Below, piece after piece: positions 23,401-34,131 of a stretch of 64,000 nt of DNA. The stretch covers positions 54,778,501 to 54,842,500 of the forward strand of contig JANJXV010000013.1 of assembly GCA_024803745.1 (NCBI GenBank), in the 5' to 3' direction. How positions within the stretch are numbered: the first letter of the stretch is position 1; the number at the start of each line of letters is the position of its first letter. The notes under the pieces are model-generated. The model was not told where the DNA came from. It made no database searches and saw only the letters and a program-made list of their open reading frames with translations. The stretch comes from Megascapheus bottae. Its lineage: Eukaryota; Chordata; Mammalia; Rodentia; Geomyidae. The position numbers were made by a program, and so were the translations under genes.

Positions 23401-26400
23401 AAAATGGAGCTGTGGCTCAAGCAGCAGAGCACTATTCTTGAGCAAAAAAAAAAAGCTAAGGAACAGGGGCTGGGAATGTGGCTTAGAGGTAAAGTGTTTG
23501 CCTCACATGCATCAAGCCCTGGGTTCCTCAGTACCACATACACAGAAAAAGCCAGACGTGGCATGGTAGCTCAAGTGGTAGAGTGCTAGCCTTGAGCCAA
23601 ACAAGCTCAGGACAGGGTCCTGAGTTCAAGACCCAGTACACACCACCCACACATTAAAAATGACTCATCCACGATAGAGGGGACAAGAGTGGAAACAGAA
23701 CGGAGGAAAACATTTGGATCTTCTCGTACATTGATACATGGACTAAAAAGTCAACCCTAGGCAGACTGCACTTACCAGGGCGAAGCCAGTGCAGGCAAAG
23801 AGCACCTCGAAGCCGCTGTAGATGAAGAAAGGCACGAGGTGGCGCAGGCGGAAGTCCCGCATGTGCTTGAAGGGCAGCTGGAAGATGTTGCCCCAGCCCA
23901 CGCTGCGCAGGTCAATCTCCTCTGTGGGCCGGTAGGCGGCGCCACACAGGCCCAGCACCTGCAGACAGGAGCTGTTAAGGGATGGCCAGCCAGGCACAGA
24001 CCCTGGGCTTCAGCCCAAGGACCAATCCATGGGCACACGCAGGACAGAACTCAGCCCCGCCCTCAGCCCCAGGCCCCGCCCCAGACACGCCCCCGACAGA
24101 CCTCAGGCCCCGCCTCCAGACACGCCCCCGACAGGCCTCAGCCGCAGGCCCCGCCCCAGACACGCCCCCAACAGGCCTCAGCCGCAGGCCCCGCCCCAGA
24201 CACGCCCCCAACAGGCCTCAGCCCCGGGCCCCGCCCCCAGACACGCCCCCGACAAGCCTCAGCCCCAGGCCCCGCCTCTGGATCCAAGGCCACACCCCCA
24301 CATTCCATTCCCTGCTCAGACCTCCTAGCTCAGCCTGGTTGCAGATCTCATCACACCTTCCAGCCCAGATCCCCTCACAGGTCACAGTCAGTTCCTTGGC
24401 CCCCCCTTCCCCAGGACTCTGAGATTCCACCTCCAGCCATGAACTCACCTCGCAGGTCCAGAGTCCACTTCAAGGTCACTACCCTGCTTGGGCCACTCCA
24501 GGCTGCCCAGGCTCCTGTCTGGTCATACTCATCCCCTCTCTCTCTGCCCCATCCCCAAGCCCGGGCCTCACCAGCAGCATGGCCAGAAAGGCCACTGCCA
24601 TGAGCACACTCTCCACCACAATGAGGTTTCGGCTCCACGGCAGCGTCTGCAGAACTGTCTTGTTGAAGCCCTTGAGGATGCCATGGCTGTCAGTGCCTGG
24701 GAAGGGAGAGCAGGGCGTCACAAGGCAGGGAGTGGAGGCCCAAAGAAACACAGCAGTGGGAGCTGGGTGGTGGGACAGGCCGGGGCAGTACAAGCAAAGG
24801 AGGAGGGCTCCTCTGGGGGTCAGGAGGTCAGGGCCGCTAGGGAGGGACCAGTCCACCTCCCACCACTCTGTATTGACTGACTGCATGCCTCAAGCAGATG
24901 GCACCTCCTCCTCCAGGAAGCTTCCCTGTCCTCCTCCTACCCTCTCTCGGCCTCCTGTATCTAACCACGTAGTACTGGGCCCTGGACCTTTCTGTTCTTG
25001 GAGGCATGAGCCGTGGGACCGATGGATGAGGAGGCAGGCCTGGGGGACCGCTCCTAGCCCGCGTGAGACTCACCGCAGCTACGCACGTTGCACAGTGTGT
25101 GGTTCAGGTCGTACAAGTAGTAGTTCAAGAAGTAAATCATAGGCAGCTGGGCGCAGGCAAAGCTCAGCTGTGGACAGAAGAGCGGCTGTGGCCAGACTCT
25201 GGCATGGAGTTTGGGAGAAACCCCCCCACAACAGGGCAGAAGCTCCCCCAGCTCCGAGGACCCCTCCTCCAGTGGGTACTGTAAGCTGTCATGACAGGTA
25301 AGTGAGCAAGGGTCAGCTCCAGAAAAGAAAGGTAGGACTAAAGGGCTGAGGGCACTGCCATGGGCTCCACGTGTGGGATCTGGGCCTGGACCACTAGCAT
25401 CCCCCGCCAACGTCCGAACGGACACACTCACGTGGAAGAAGCTATAGAAGATGGCTTGGAAGACCAGGAGGTAGGGAGCGTGCGAGCCCTGAGGCGGCCG
25501 GTGCTGCGGCCCGCGATCCTCCTGCTCCTTATAGTGAGAGTACTCGTAGTACTTCTGGGCCATCCTGGACCACAGACGAGTGAAGGCTCTCCCTGCCCCT
25601 CCGCTGCTCCCCAGCCCCCCACTCCCCGCACATAGAGCCTCAGGCTGGCCAACCCCAGGGGAGGAAGCCAGGCGGTGGAAAGCTTGCCTGAGGTGGCCTA
25701 GCTCAGGTCTCCAGCCTCCCATCCTGCTGGCCTCAGGCTTACCGGGTTATATAGTTGCCCATGGAGGCCCAGAGAGGCACGATGGCCATGCCCAGAGCCA
25801 CGGCAGCAGGCACAAGAGTGTAGTAGCGCTCCCAGTAGTTGGTGGAGACAAAGAGGGCATAGATGCCTATGGCCAGAAACATCATCCACTTGGTGCCGAA
25901 AAACCTGCAGGAGGGGGGGGGCATGCTGGCACCACAGGCTCAACCGACTGCTCAGTCCACAACCCTAGGTCTCAGCTCCCAAGGCTGTCTGAGGTGGGCA
26001 CAGAGAGCCCTGCCTGAAGGTACAGTCTTCTCACCAGAATAAGTCTCATGGTAATAATGGGAGGGGCTTGATGAGTGACAGCATAAGAATCCAATCAAAG
26101 CAAGGAGGCTGATCAGTTAAAAATCCCCCCCCCAAAACCAGGTACTCAGGAGGCTGAGATTTGAGGATCATGGTTCAAAACCAATCCAGGCAGGAAAGTT
26201 CATGAGACTCTTATCTCCAATTAACCACCAAGAAATCAGAAATTGCGCTGTGGCTCAAAGTGGTAGAGCCATGAACAAAGGAGCTCAGAAACACAGTCCA
26301 GGCCCTGAGTTCCCATGTCAGACCAAAAAAAAGTAAAAACAAACAACAACAACAACAAAAAACCACTCCTGGTTTCTGTATTGTGTTCATTACACCCTTT

Positions 26401-29400
26401 GTTTTGACTTCCAGGAAGTACTAAGCAGACCATGGTGGGTTTTCTCAAACTTTATCTTCCATTTCTCAGCCGCACTTCTCTTCTCATCCTCATTTGTTAT
26501 CTAATACATAGATAAGCAGTCTTCTGTGGTCATACAACAGCACATTTTGATAGAGTAAGTCAGCAAAACACCAACATTTTTCCTGCTGTGAGGATGTGGT
26601 TTAAAAATTGGCCCACCTGGGCTGGGAATGTGTCTTAGTGGTAGAGTGCTTGCCTAGCATGCATAAAGCCCTGGGTTCAATTCCCCAATACCACATAAAC
26701 GCATAAACAGAGAAAGCCAGAAGTGGCGCTATGGCTCAAGTGGTAGAGTGTTAGCCTTGAGTAAAAGAAGCTTAGGGACAGTGCTCAGGCCCTGAATTCA
26801 GGCCCCAGGACTGGCCAAAAAATTAAAAAAAATTTGACCCACCTAAAAAAGTGATCCCTTTCTAATGGACAGAATGCAGAACCCTTTGGGAAAGCAGGCT
26901 GCACTAGGTACCAGTGGCTCACATGTTAGCTACTCAGGAGGCCGAGATCGAAGGGTGAAAGTTCAAAGGCAGCTGGGGCAAGAAAGTCCATAAGTCTTAG
27001 CTCCCAACAAAAGCCAGACATGGAGCTGTGGCTCATGTTGTAGAGCGCTAGCCTTGAGCAGAAAAGCTCAGAGACAGAGACCAGGCCCTGAGTTTACACC
27101 ATAACACCGACACACACACAGATAATAATTACTAAAAAGAACCAAACTTAACAGGAGCTCAGAACCATGGCTCAGAGCCCCATCTCTGTCAAGGTTTTTT
27201 TTTGTTGTTGTTGTTTGTTTGTTTGGTGGGGCTTGGAGCTTGAATTTGGCCTAGGCACTGTCCCTGAGCTCTTCAGCTCAAGGCTATCACCCTACCCTTA
27301 AGCCAAGACCCATTTCCTGTTTTCTAGAGGTTATCTGGAGATGAGAGTCTCAAGACTTTAATTCTCGGGCTGGCTTTGAACCTTGATCCTCAGCTCTCAG
27401 CCTCCTGAGAAGCTAGGGTTACAAACATGAGCCACTGTGCCTGGCTTCTGTCAAGGTTTTGAAGTTGGCAAAACATTTAATCATGAATGCTGCAGAAAAG
27501 GCTAAGATATGTCCAGCACAAAAAACAAAGTGGGCCACACACCCATGTGCTCTGGTGTGCAAGGATGTGGACTTGATCTGCACGTGCTGGCAAGACAGTG
27601 CCATCTGCTGAGGAGCTTTCAGGCTCTTTTTGTCAGATGCCAGTTATAATGACCTAACACTGTGCAGCTGTGGTTACAGCAGACTAAAAACAAAAAAGAA
27701 AAAAAGGGAACTAAACTCATGCCTTTGTCCAGCAGTCTCTGAGTCCCTGTTCTGCAGGGGAAGGACTGATTTGTGCGCTGTCAAGGAGGCTTTACTAAAT
27801 GCCCTGAGACACAAATCTACAGATGACCGTCTGTCTCTGCTGAGAGAGATAAACCCTCCACACCAGTCATCAGAAGTTGAGCCAAGAGTGGGTGTTTGGC
27901 TTTAATAGGATGATCAACTCCTCTCTAGGGCCCCCACAGATGGTTCTGGCAGGGGCTGGCACCCACAGAGACAGTGGGGAGGAAGTCATGCAACCAAACA
28001 CAAGCAGTCTGAGCATGGCTGCCTGGTGTGTCTGGCTGGGCCCAAGATCTCATTTCTACCCCAGACCCAGGTTTCCCTCCTTTACTCCCATCCTCTCAGG
28101 CAGGCTGGCAAGGGCTCCCTGTGAAACCTCAGGCCAGCTAGAGCCCTCGGGCTCCAACAGTCTCTATACCCAGCCTGGGAGGGCAGTGCTGTCACCTGAT
28201 AAGCAAGGGTGTGTAGAGAAGGGCGGCGATGGGCGTCACGTTGATACCCATGAGCATCTTGCTGTCGATGTCAGGCAGCCCCATGTTGCCGTATTTCACT
28301 TCACGGTAGGTCTCGTCGTAGTGCAGGATCAGCTGGATCTGAAGGAGGCCTGGGGACACGGGCAGCATGGAGGAGCGGCCTGGTCTATGGGAGGACTGAG
28401 CCAGCATGGAGGAGCGGCCTGGTCTGCGGGAGGACTGGGGATGGTGGACAGGCCTGGCTGGCATGCACCCAGGCAGAGGTGGGACACACACGTGCAGGGC
28501 TGGAGGGGGGGACAGGAGGCAGGGAGCAGGAGGCAGGGGGCAGAGGGGAGGTGCAGGAGGCAGGAGGCAGGAGGCAGGGGGCCGGGGGCCAGGGGCAGGG
28601 GCAGGGGGCAGGGGGCAGGGGGCAGGGGGCAGGGGCAGGGGGCAGGGGGCAAGGGGCAGGGGGCAGGGGGCAGGGGGCAGGGGACAGGGGGCAGGGGGCA
28701 AGGGGCAGGGGACAGGGGGCAGGGGCAGGGGGCAAGGGGCAGGGGCAGAGGGCAAGGGGCAGGGGGCAGGGGCAGGGGGCAAGGGGCAGGGGACAGGGGG
28801 CAGGGGGCAGGGGCAGGGGGCAGGGGGCAGGGGACAGGGGGCAGGGGGCAGGGGGCAAGGGGCAGGGGCAGGGGGCAAGGGGCAAGGGGCAGGGGGCAGG
28901 GGGCAGGGGGCAAGGGGCAGGGGCAGGGGGCAGGGGCAGGGGGCAAGGGGCAGGGGGCAGGGGGCAGGGGGCAGGGGCAGGGGGCAAGGGGCAGGGGACA
29001 GGGGCAGGGGGCAGGCGCAGGGGGCAAGGGGCAGGGAGCAGGGGCAGGGGGCAGGGGCAGGGGGCAAGGGGCAGGGGGCAGGGGGCAGGGGCAGGGGCAG
29101 GGGGCAGGGGCAGGGGCAGGGGGCAGGGGGCAGGGGGCAAGGGGCAGGGGGCAGGGGCAGGGGGCAAGGGGCAGGGGACGGGCAGGGGGCAGGCGCAGGG
29201 GGCAAGGGGCAGGGAGCAGGGGCAGGGGGCAAGGGGCAGGGGCAGGGGGCAGGGGGCAAGGGGCAGGGGCAGGGGGCAAGGGGCAGGGGGCAGGGGGCAG
29301 GGGCAGGGGCAGGGGGCAAGGGGCAGGGGGCAGGGGCAGGGGCAGGGGGCAGGGGGCAGGGGGCAGGGGGCAGGGGCAGGGGGCAAGGGGCAGGGGCAGG

Positions 29401-30429
29401 GGGCAGGGGCAGGGGGCAGGGGGCAGGGGCAGGGGGCAAGGGGCAGGGGGCAGGGGCAGGGGGCAAGGGGCAGGGGACGGGCAGGGGGCAGGCGCAGGGG
29501 GCAAGGGGCAGGGAGCAGGGGCAGGGGGCAAGGGGCAGGGGGCAGGGGGCAGGGGGCAAGGGGCAGGGGCAGGGGGCAAGGGGCAGGGGGCAGGGGCAGG
29601 GGCAGGGGCAGGGGGCAAGGGGCAGGGGGCAGGGGCAGGGGGCAGGGGGCAGGGGCAGGGGGCAAGGGGCAGGGGCAGGGGCAGGGGCAGGGGGCAGGGG
29701 CAGGGGCAGGGGCAGGGGCAGGGGGCAGGGGCAGGGGGCAAGGGGCAGGGGGCAGGGGGCAGGGGGCAGGGGCAGGGGGCAAGGGGCAGGGGGCAGGGGC
29801 AGGGGGCAAGGGGCAGGGGGCAGGGGCAGGGGCAGGGGGCAAGGGGCAGGGGGCAGGGGGCAGGGGCAGGGGGCAAGGGGCAGGGGCAGGGGGCAAGGGG
29901 CAGGGGCAGGGGGCAAGGGGCAGGGGGCAGGGGCAGGGGGCAAGGGGCAGGGGGCAGGGGCAGGGGCAGGGGCAGGGGACAGAGCTCCCGCGGCCCTGGG
30001 GCACAGGTGCGCGGAGAAGCAGAGGCGGGAAGCGAAAGGGGAAGAGGCGGCCGCTCGGTTTCTCTTCCCCCCGGGGCTGCGCCCCGCCGCCGGCCCGCGG
30101 CCCCGTACCCAGGTAGACGCCGTAGGTGAGCATGCCGCCCGCGCTGGCCGCCAGCACGTTCTTCAGCACCCCGAGGCGCTTGCGGCGGTAGTAGCGGCGC
30201 TCCTCCTCCTCCTCGTTGTAGTTGGGGTACGCGCCCACCAGCTCGTCCAGCTGCGGACCCACAGGCCGCTCGCACCGCTCGTCCGTCCCGCCCCGGCCGC
30301 CCGGCCGCCCCTCCGCTCCCGAGCCCCGCTCACCGGGGCGTCGGGTCCATCGGGGGCCGCGAAACCGTCTTCGTCTCCCTGCAGGCCCGCGGGCCCTGCC
30401 ACCGGGTAGAGCGGCGGCTCCGCCTCCAT
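20489..30429 (-). CDS. UNC93B1: UNC93B1, Toll-like receptor trafficking chaperone
   Basis: Multi-pass ER/endosome membrane protein that escorts TLR3, 7, 8 and 9 to endosomes. Eleven exons: 30429-30334, 30250-30109, 28349-28196, 25904-25743, 25564-25432, 25167-25074, 24696-24572, 23958-23776, 23077-22804, 21360-21242 and 20785-20489. They sum to 1779 nt, or 592 aa (human 597), with consistent phases and GT-AG ends. It starts MEAEPPLYP in a good Kozak context (GCCATGG). Visible landmarks are the LDELVGAYPNYN segment, N-glycosylation sites at N251 and N272, H412 (the residue altered in the mouse 3d mutant), and the acidic tail SDESDAE with S547 and S550, reported as phosphosites for syntenin-1 recruitment. 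The C-terminal tail is glycine/proline-rich and differs from human there. The gene looks intact. Introns 2 and 7 contain tandem arrays. Confidence 0.97.
21955..22190 (+). mobile_element. Type B SINE in UNC93B1 intron 9
   Basis: Antisense to the gene; head reads GTTGGTGGCTCACACC. Confidence 0.8.
23270..23650 (+). mobile_element. Type B SINE followed by type A SINE in UNC93B1 intron 8
   Basis: A diverged type B copy (about 23270-23455) is followed by a type A copy (about 23466-23640). Both are antisense to the gene. Confidence 0.8.
24051..24290. repeat. 40-bp minisatellite in UNC93B1 intron 7
   Basis: About five to six copies of a C-rich unit of 40 bases built on GGCCCCGCCCCAGACACGCC, followed by CCAACAGGCCTCAGCC variants. 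The central two copies are nearly identical. It is CpG-rich and gives long false reading frames. Confidence 0.88.
26135..26325 (+). mobile_element. Type B SINE in UNC93B1 intron 3
   Basis: Left half truncated at the head; right half and a (CAA)n tail present. Confidence 0.78.
26620..26825 (+). mobile_element. Type A SINE in UNC93B1 intron 3
   Basis: Complete dimer. Its right half (AGAAGTGGCGCTATGGCTC) is nearly the same as in the neighbouring type B copies. Confidence 0.88.
26905..27450. mobile_element. Type B SINE pair in opposite directions, UNC93B1 intron 3
   Basis: A plus-strand copy (about 26905-27105) and an inverted copy (about 27200-27450) are separated by a unique spacer of about 90 bases. 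They could fold as an inverted repeat in the transcript. Confidence 0.75.
27451..28195. other. Unrecognised part of UNC93B1 intron 3
   Basis: No repeat or additional exon recognised. Confidence 0.5.
28500..29985. repeat. GGGGCA/GGGGGCA/GGGGCAA array, about 1.5 kb, in UNC93B1 intron 2
   Basis: Almost pure hexamer/heptamer repeat with G runs of 4-5 every 6-7 bases on the plus strand; the UNC93B1 transcript reads C-rich. The left 70 bases are a GGAGGCA variant. Because the unit lacks stop codons in most frames, it yields false reading frames of over 500 codons on both strands. A rare GGCGCA variant marks repeated sub-blocks at about 29014, 29192 and 29491, showing segmental duplication within the array. 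Confidence 0.97.
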
Positions 30430-30930
30430 GGCTGGCCAGGCCCGGACCTGGGGCTCTGCGCTGGTCCACCACCTCGGTAGCCCCGCAGCACTTCCTCCCG
30501 CGAGAGAGCCAGACAGCGACGCTAGGACGGCCCCGCCCCGTCAGCCCCGCCCCATCCCATACGGCCCCGCCCCGTCAGCCCCGCCCCGCCCCGGACAGCC
30601 CCGCCCCAGACAGCCCCGTCAGCCCCGCCCCGTCAGCCCCGCCCCGCCCCGGACAGCCCCGCCCCATCCCATACGGCCCCGCCCCGTCAGCCCCGCCCCA
30701 TCCCATACGGCCCCGCCCCGTCAGCCCCGCCCCGCCCCGGACAGCCCCGTCAGCCCCGCCCCGTCAGCCCCGCCCCGCCCCGGACAGCCCCGCCCCATCC
30801 CATACGGCCCCGCCCCGCCCCGTCAGCCCCGCCCCCGATAGCCCCGTCAGCCAGGCCCCGCCCCGGACAGCCCCGCCCCATCCCATACGGCCCCGCCCCG
30901 CCCCGGTCAGCCCCGCCCCAGATAGTTTAT
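30430..30930 (-). promoter_or_regulatory. UNC93B1: UNC93B1 promoter region with GC-box minisatellite and ETS/PU.1-type site
   Basis: Upstream of the ATG on the minus strand is a CpG-rich region. At 30489-30498 the minus strand reads GAGGAAGTGC, a good PU.1/ETS core, fitting a myeloid-expressed gene. From about 30530 to 30915 a tandem array repeats CCCCGCCCC (Sp/KLF box) blocks spaced by GTCAG or GGACAG. It contains five copies of CATCCCATACGGCCCCGCCC (about 30552, 30666, 30701, 30797, 30879). No TATA box is seen. Function is inferred from position and motifs only. Confidence 0.7.
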
Positions 30931-31249
30931 GGTGGAATAATTGACATGATACAAAACTTTTTGGCTTGTCACGAGCTCCCCTCAATACTGCCTTTGCCAG
31001 ACTCACCTACTTGTAACCCACGAGCCGCTGTCACTCCAGCCCACCTGCCATGTCCTAGCTTGGCTTCAGTTTTCCGCCCGCCCTAGGGAAGAGGCGCTGG
31101 GGGCAGAGGGACTGCGGTGCTCTGTCCTACAGGGGAGAGTCCAGACACTACTAAATCTCCTGTACCCCCTATGGAGATGGACACCCCCATCCCTGGCTTT
31201 CCACCGCCTTAGAAATGCCCAATATCCAATATCCAGTTCGTGTGTGTGT

Positions 31250-31447
31250 GTGTGTGTTGGGGCTGGAACTTGGCCTGGGCGCTGTCCCTGAGCTCTTCAG
31301 CTCAAGGCTGCTGCCCTACCCTTGAGCCAAGCCCCTCTTCCCATTTTCTAGAGGTTAACTGGAGATAAGAGTCTCAGGTCCTTTAGTGCCCAGGCTGGCT
31401 TTGAGCCTGAGTAGCTAGGATGACAGGTGTGAGCCACTGTGCCTGGC
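31250..31447 (-). mobile_element. Type B SINE
   Basis: Inverted copy with a small internal deletion, beginning in a short TG run. Confidence 0.8.
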
Positions 31448-33685
31448 CCTGTATCCCGTTCTATTTCACACTCTGTACCTACTGGTTGGAGGGCCCTTCC
31501 AGCCCATCCCAAGGAAGAGTGAGTACCACTATTTCCTACCTGGGTTTCTGTTCATTGTCTGAGAAGCCGGCTGGTACCAAGAACCCTAGGGCAGATAGTT
31601 GTACCAAGCTCTTACTCGGTGATCTGTAAACATGATTGGATGGATGGCCTAGGGACCAGATGACAAGCCCCACCCCCCAGGGGTCACTGGGAGACACGCT
31701 GGACTCTGGAACTGGCAGAGGTTTTTAGATTTGCGTTGGTGACATTTCTCCAAGTGGCGCCCAGGTGCAGCTGTGGGTAAAGCAGGTCAGTGAATTGGCA
31801 CAGTGATGCAGGTAGCTGGCTGCCTGGAAGTGGGAGCTGCAGAGGAAGCAGGGGAGAGGGTAGGGGCGGTTCAGGGGCTAAGGAGGGGGCAGCAGGCAGG
31901 AATGTAGGAACGTAGGCGACACCAGAAACTGCAGTGGGAGTGAACTACAAGGTTCCTTGTCTTGAGTGATGACAGAACCATGGCGATTTAGTGGTGTAGA
32001 ATGCAGTGGGCAGGTGTGTGGCTGGGATAGGTTGGTGGCTGCTGACGTGGTGGTGTGGTACACAGAAGGGGGGTCACTCCAAGTACCCAAGAAATGCTGT
32101 GGGTGGGGAGCAGGCCTGGCAGGGCACAAGGTCCTACATGTCCTTCTGTGTGGCCCTGATTGGGTCACCACATTTCTCTGGGCCAGAGAGCATGCACAGA
32201 GATGTCTAATGGCGTGAGAATCTGCAGAGATGCCTGCGAGCTTTACTGAGGGGACAAACTGTGCCAGATGCAATCACAGCTGCTCTCTGAGCACCATTCC
32301 CATGACTTCGTAACTCTGCACCTGGGAAGCCACACTGGCCTGCTGCAGGCCCACTCACCTGAGTCAGGAAGGTACTGGCCTCAAAGCCGGCAAGGCCAGG
32401 ACCCGAGGGACATCTAGTTCCTTAGGAGAGCAGCGAGGGAGGCATGAGCCCATCCACACGGTTGAACTGCTGTGTACTAGCAGGTGATGTCCAGAGTCTC
32501 ACGGCTTTTCCTGCCAAAGCTGGCTTTGAACCATGACCTCCAGACCTCAGCCTCCTGAGTAGCTGGAATTACAGGAGCCCTGAGGGACTAAGAAAGGAAA
32601 GAGGGGACAGCCTTTATTGTCCCACAAAGGTTCAGTGTCCAGTCTGTCTCTTCCTCCCCTCCTTCCCCCCCACCAGGCGTTTCGTTACCCAGGGACAGGC
32701 AGGCTTATTTGGGGGCGTCTGCTCAGGTTGTGAGGATGGGGGTCCCCCAAAGGCCCTCTAGCCAGAGCGGGCACCCTCAGAATCCACCAATGCCACTCCT
32801 GCACCAGGCTTCCTAGGTGGACCCTTGATCTGCTGGGTGGCCTTGGATCCGCGGGCCTCATGGCTGACTGACAGCTGCAGGCTCAGCCCCAGCCAAGCCC
32901 CGCCTGGTTCTAGGCTCTGTCAGAGCTTCTGCCTGGCTCAGCTCCAGAGAGCAGTGGAACAGAGCTGTCACATGCTGAGCCACGTGACAGCTGGCGGGTG
33001 GGGGCTGCATCCCATGCGGAGGCCGGACTTCCGTGGCCCCTGACCCCCATCCCTACCCCAGGCAGCTAAGGCCACAGGGCTGCCCACGAGGGCGTGGGCC
33101 CAGCGACCCGTCGTCCTGCCCTCCCAGGTAGGCAAAGGACCCAGGGTGGGGCCGTGACACGCATCTCCCGGGTGCAAGGTCGGCCCAGAGGCCCTGGAGA
33201 GGAGCTGCAGGCGGGCCCAGGGCACCCGCACAGGGAGCTGGTGGCAGGGTCCCCGGGCAGAGGCACAAAGGGTGTCCCTCCCCCACACCTGCAACCCAAC
33301 CACCTGCCTGTCTGCAGGATCTTCCTCCTTTGTGCCAGGCTCCACAGGTGTGCCAGGTGGGGGGACAGGCCTCTGCACCACGCGGCAGGACCCCAGGGAT
33401 CACCAGGGTGACACGTAGTGTGGTGGTGGCTGTCCTGAAGGCGGGGAGCGGTGCCTGGGAGCTGTAGGGCTGTCTGAGTCTGTGGATGGGGACACGGGGG
33501 AGCAGCTGGGCCTGCTGCCCAGGGGTCCGTGTCACGGGCCTGTCCTCTCGCTGGCCTCCGTGCCTCGTTGGTATAGTGCCAGGGCTGGAGAGGAAGGTCT
33601 CAGTGAACAGGGTACTGTACAGACAGACAGAAGCCTAAAAACCAACAGCAAAAAATCCCAGATGGGATTTCTGGACTTTTTTTTT
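31448..33685. other. Intergenic DNA with one type B scrap
   Basis: An inverted type B left-half fragment lies at about 32505-32580. The rest shows no supported gene. Reading frames at 33053-33535 and similar are isolated and lack recognisable domains. Confidence 0.5.
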
Positions 33686-34131
33686 TTTTTTTTGGTCAGT
33701 CATGGGACTTGAACTCTGGTCCTGATGTTGTCCCTGAACTCTTCAGCTCAAGGCTACCGTCCTACCCCTTGAGCCACAGCTCCACTTCCTGTTTTCCTAG
33801 TGGTTAATTGGAGGTAAGAATTTCTTTTTTTTTTTTTTTTGCCAGTCCTGGGCTTGAGCTCAGGGCCTGAGCACTGTCCTTGGACTTTCTCAAGGCTAGA
33901 GCTCTACCACTTGAGCCTCAGCACCACTTCCGGCTTTTTCTATATATGTGGTACCAAGGAATCGAACCTGGGTCTTCGTGCATGCTAGGCAAGCACTTTA
34001 ACCACTAGGCCAAACTCCCAGCCCAAGGTAAGAATTTCTTATTCTTTAGTACACAGCTGGCTTTGGACTATGATCCTCAGATCTCAGCCTCCTGAGTAGC
34101 TAGGGTTATAGGCGTGAGCCACTGGCATGCA
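33686..34131 (-). mobile_element. Type B SINE split by a later insertion
   Basis: The right half lies at 33686-33827 and the left half at 34025-34131, in the correct order for one inverted element. The interruption is the type A copy listed next. Confidence 0.88.
33828..34024 (-). mobile_element. Type A SINE nested in a type B SINE
   Basis: Complete inverted dimer with GGTAAGAATTTCTT duplicated on both sides (about 33813 and 34027), inside host SINE sequence. Confidence 0.92.

Noticed and set aside
27877..30409. Very long open frames (over 500 codons) on both strands, glycine/arginine/glutamine-rich or proline/cysteine-rich
   Set aside because: They are translations of the GGGGCA array, open in several frames at once because the unit has no stop. 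No codon bias or domains are seen, and they cross UNC93B1 introns and exons.
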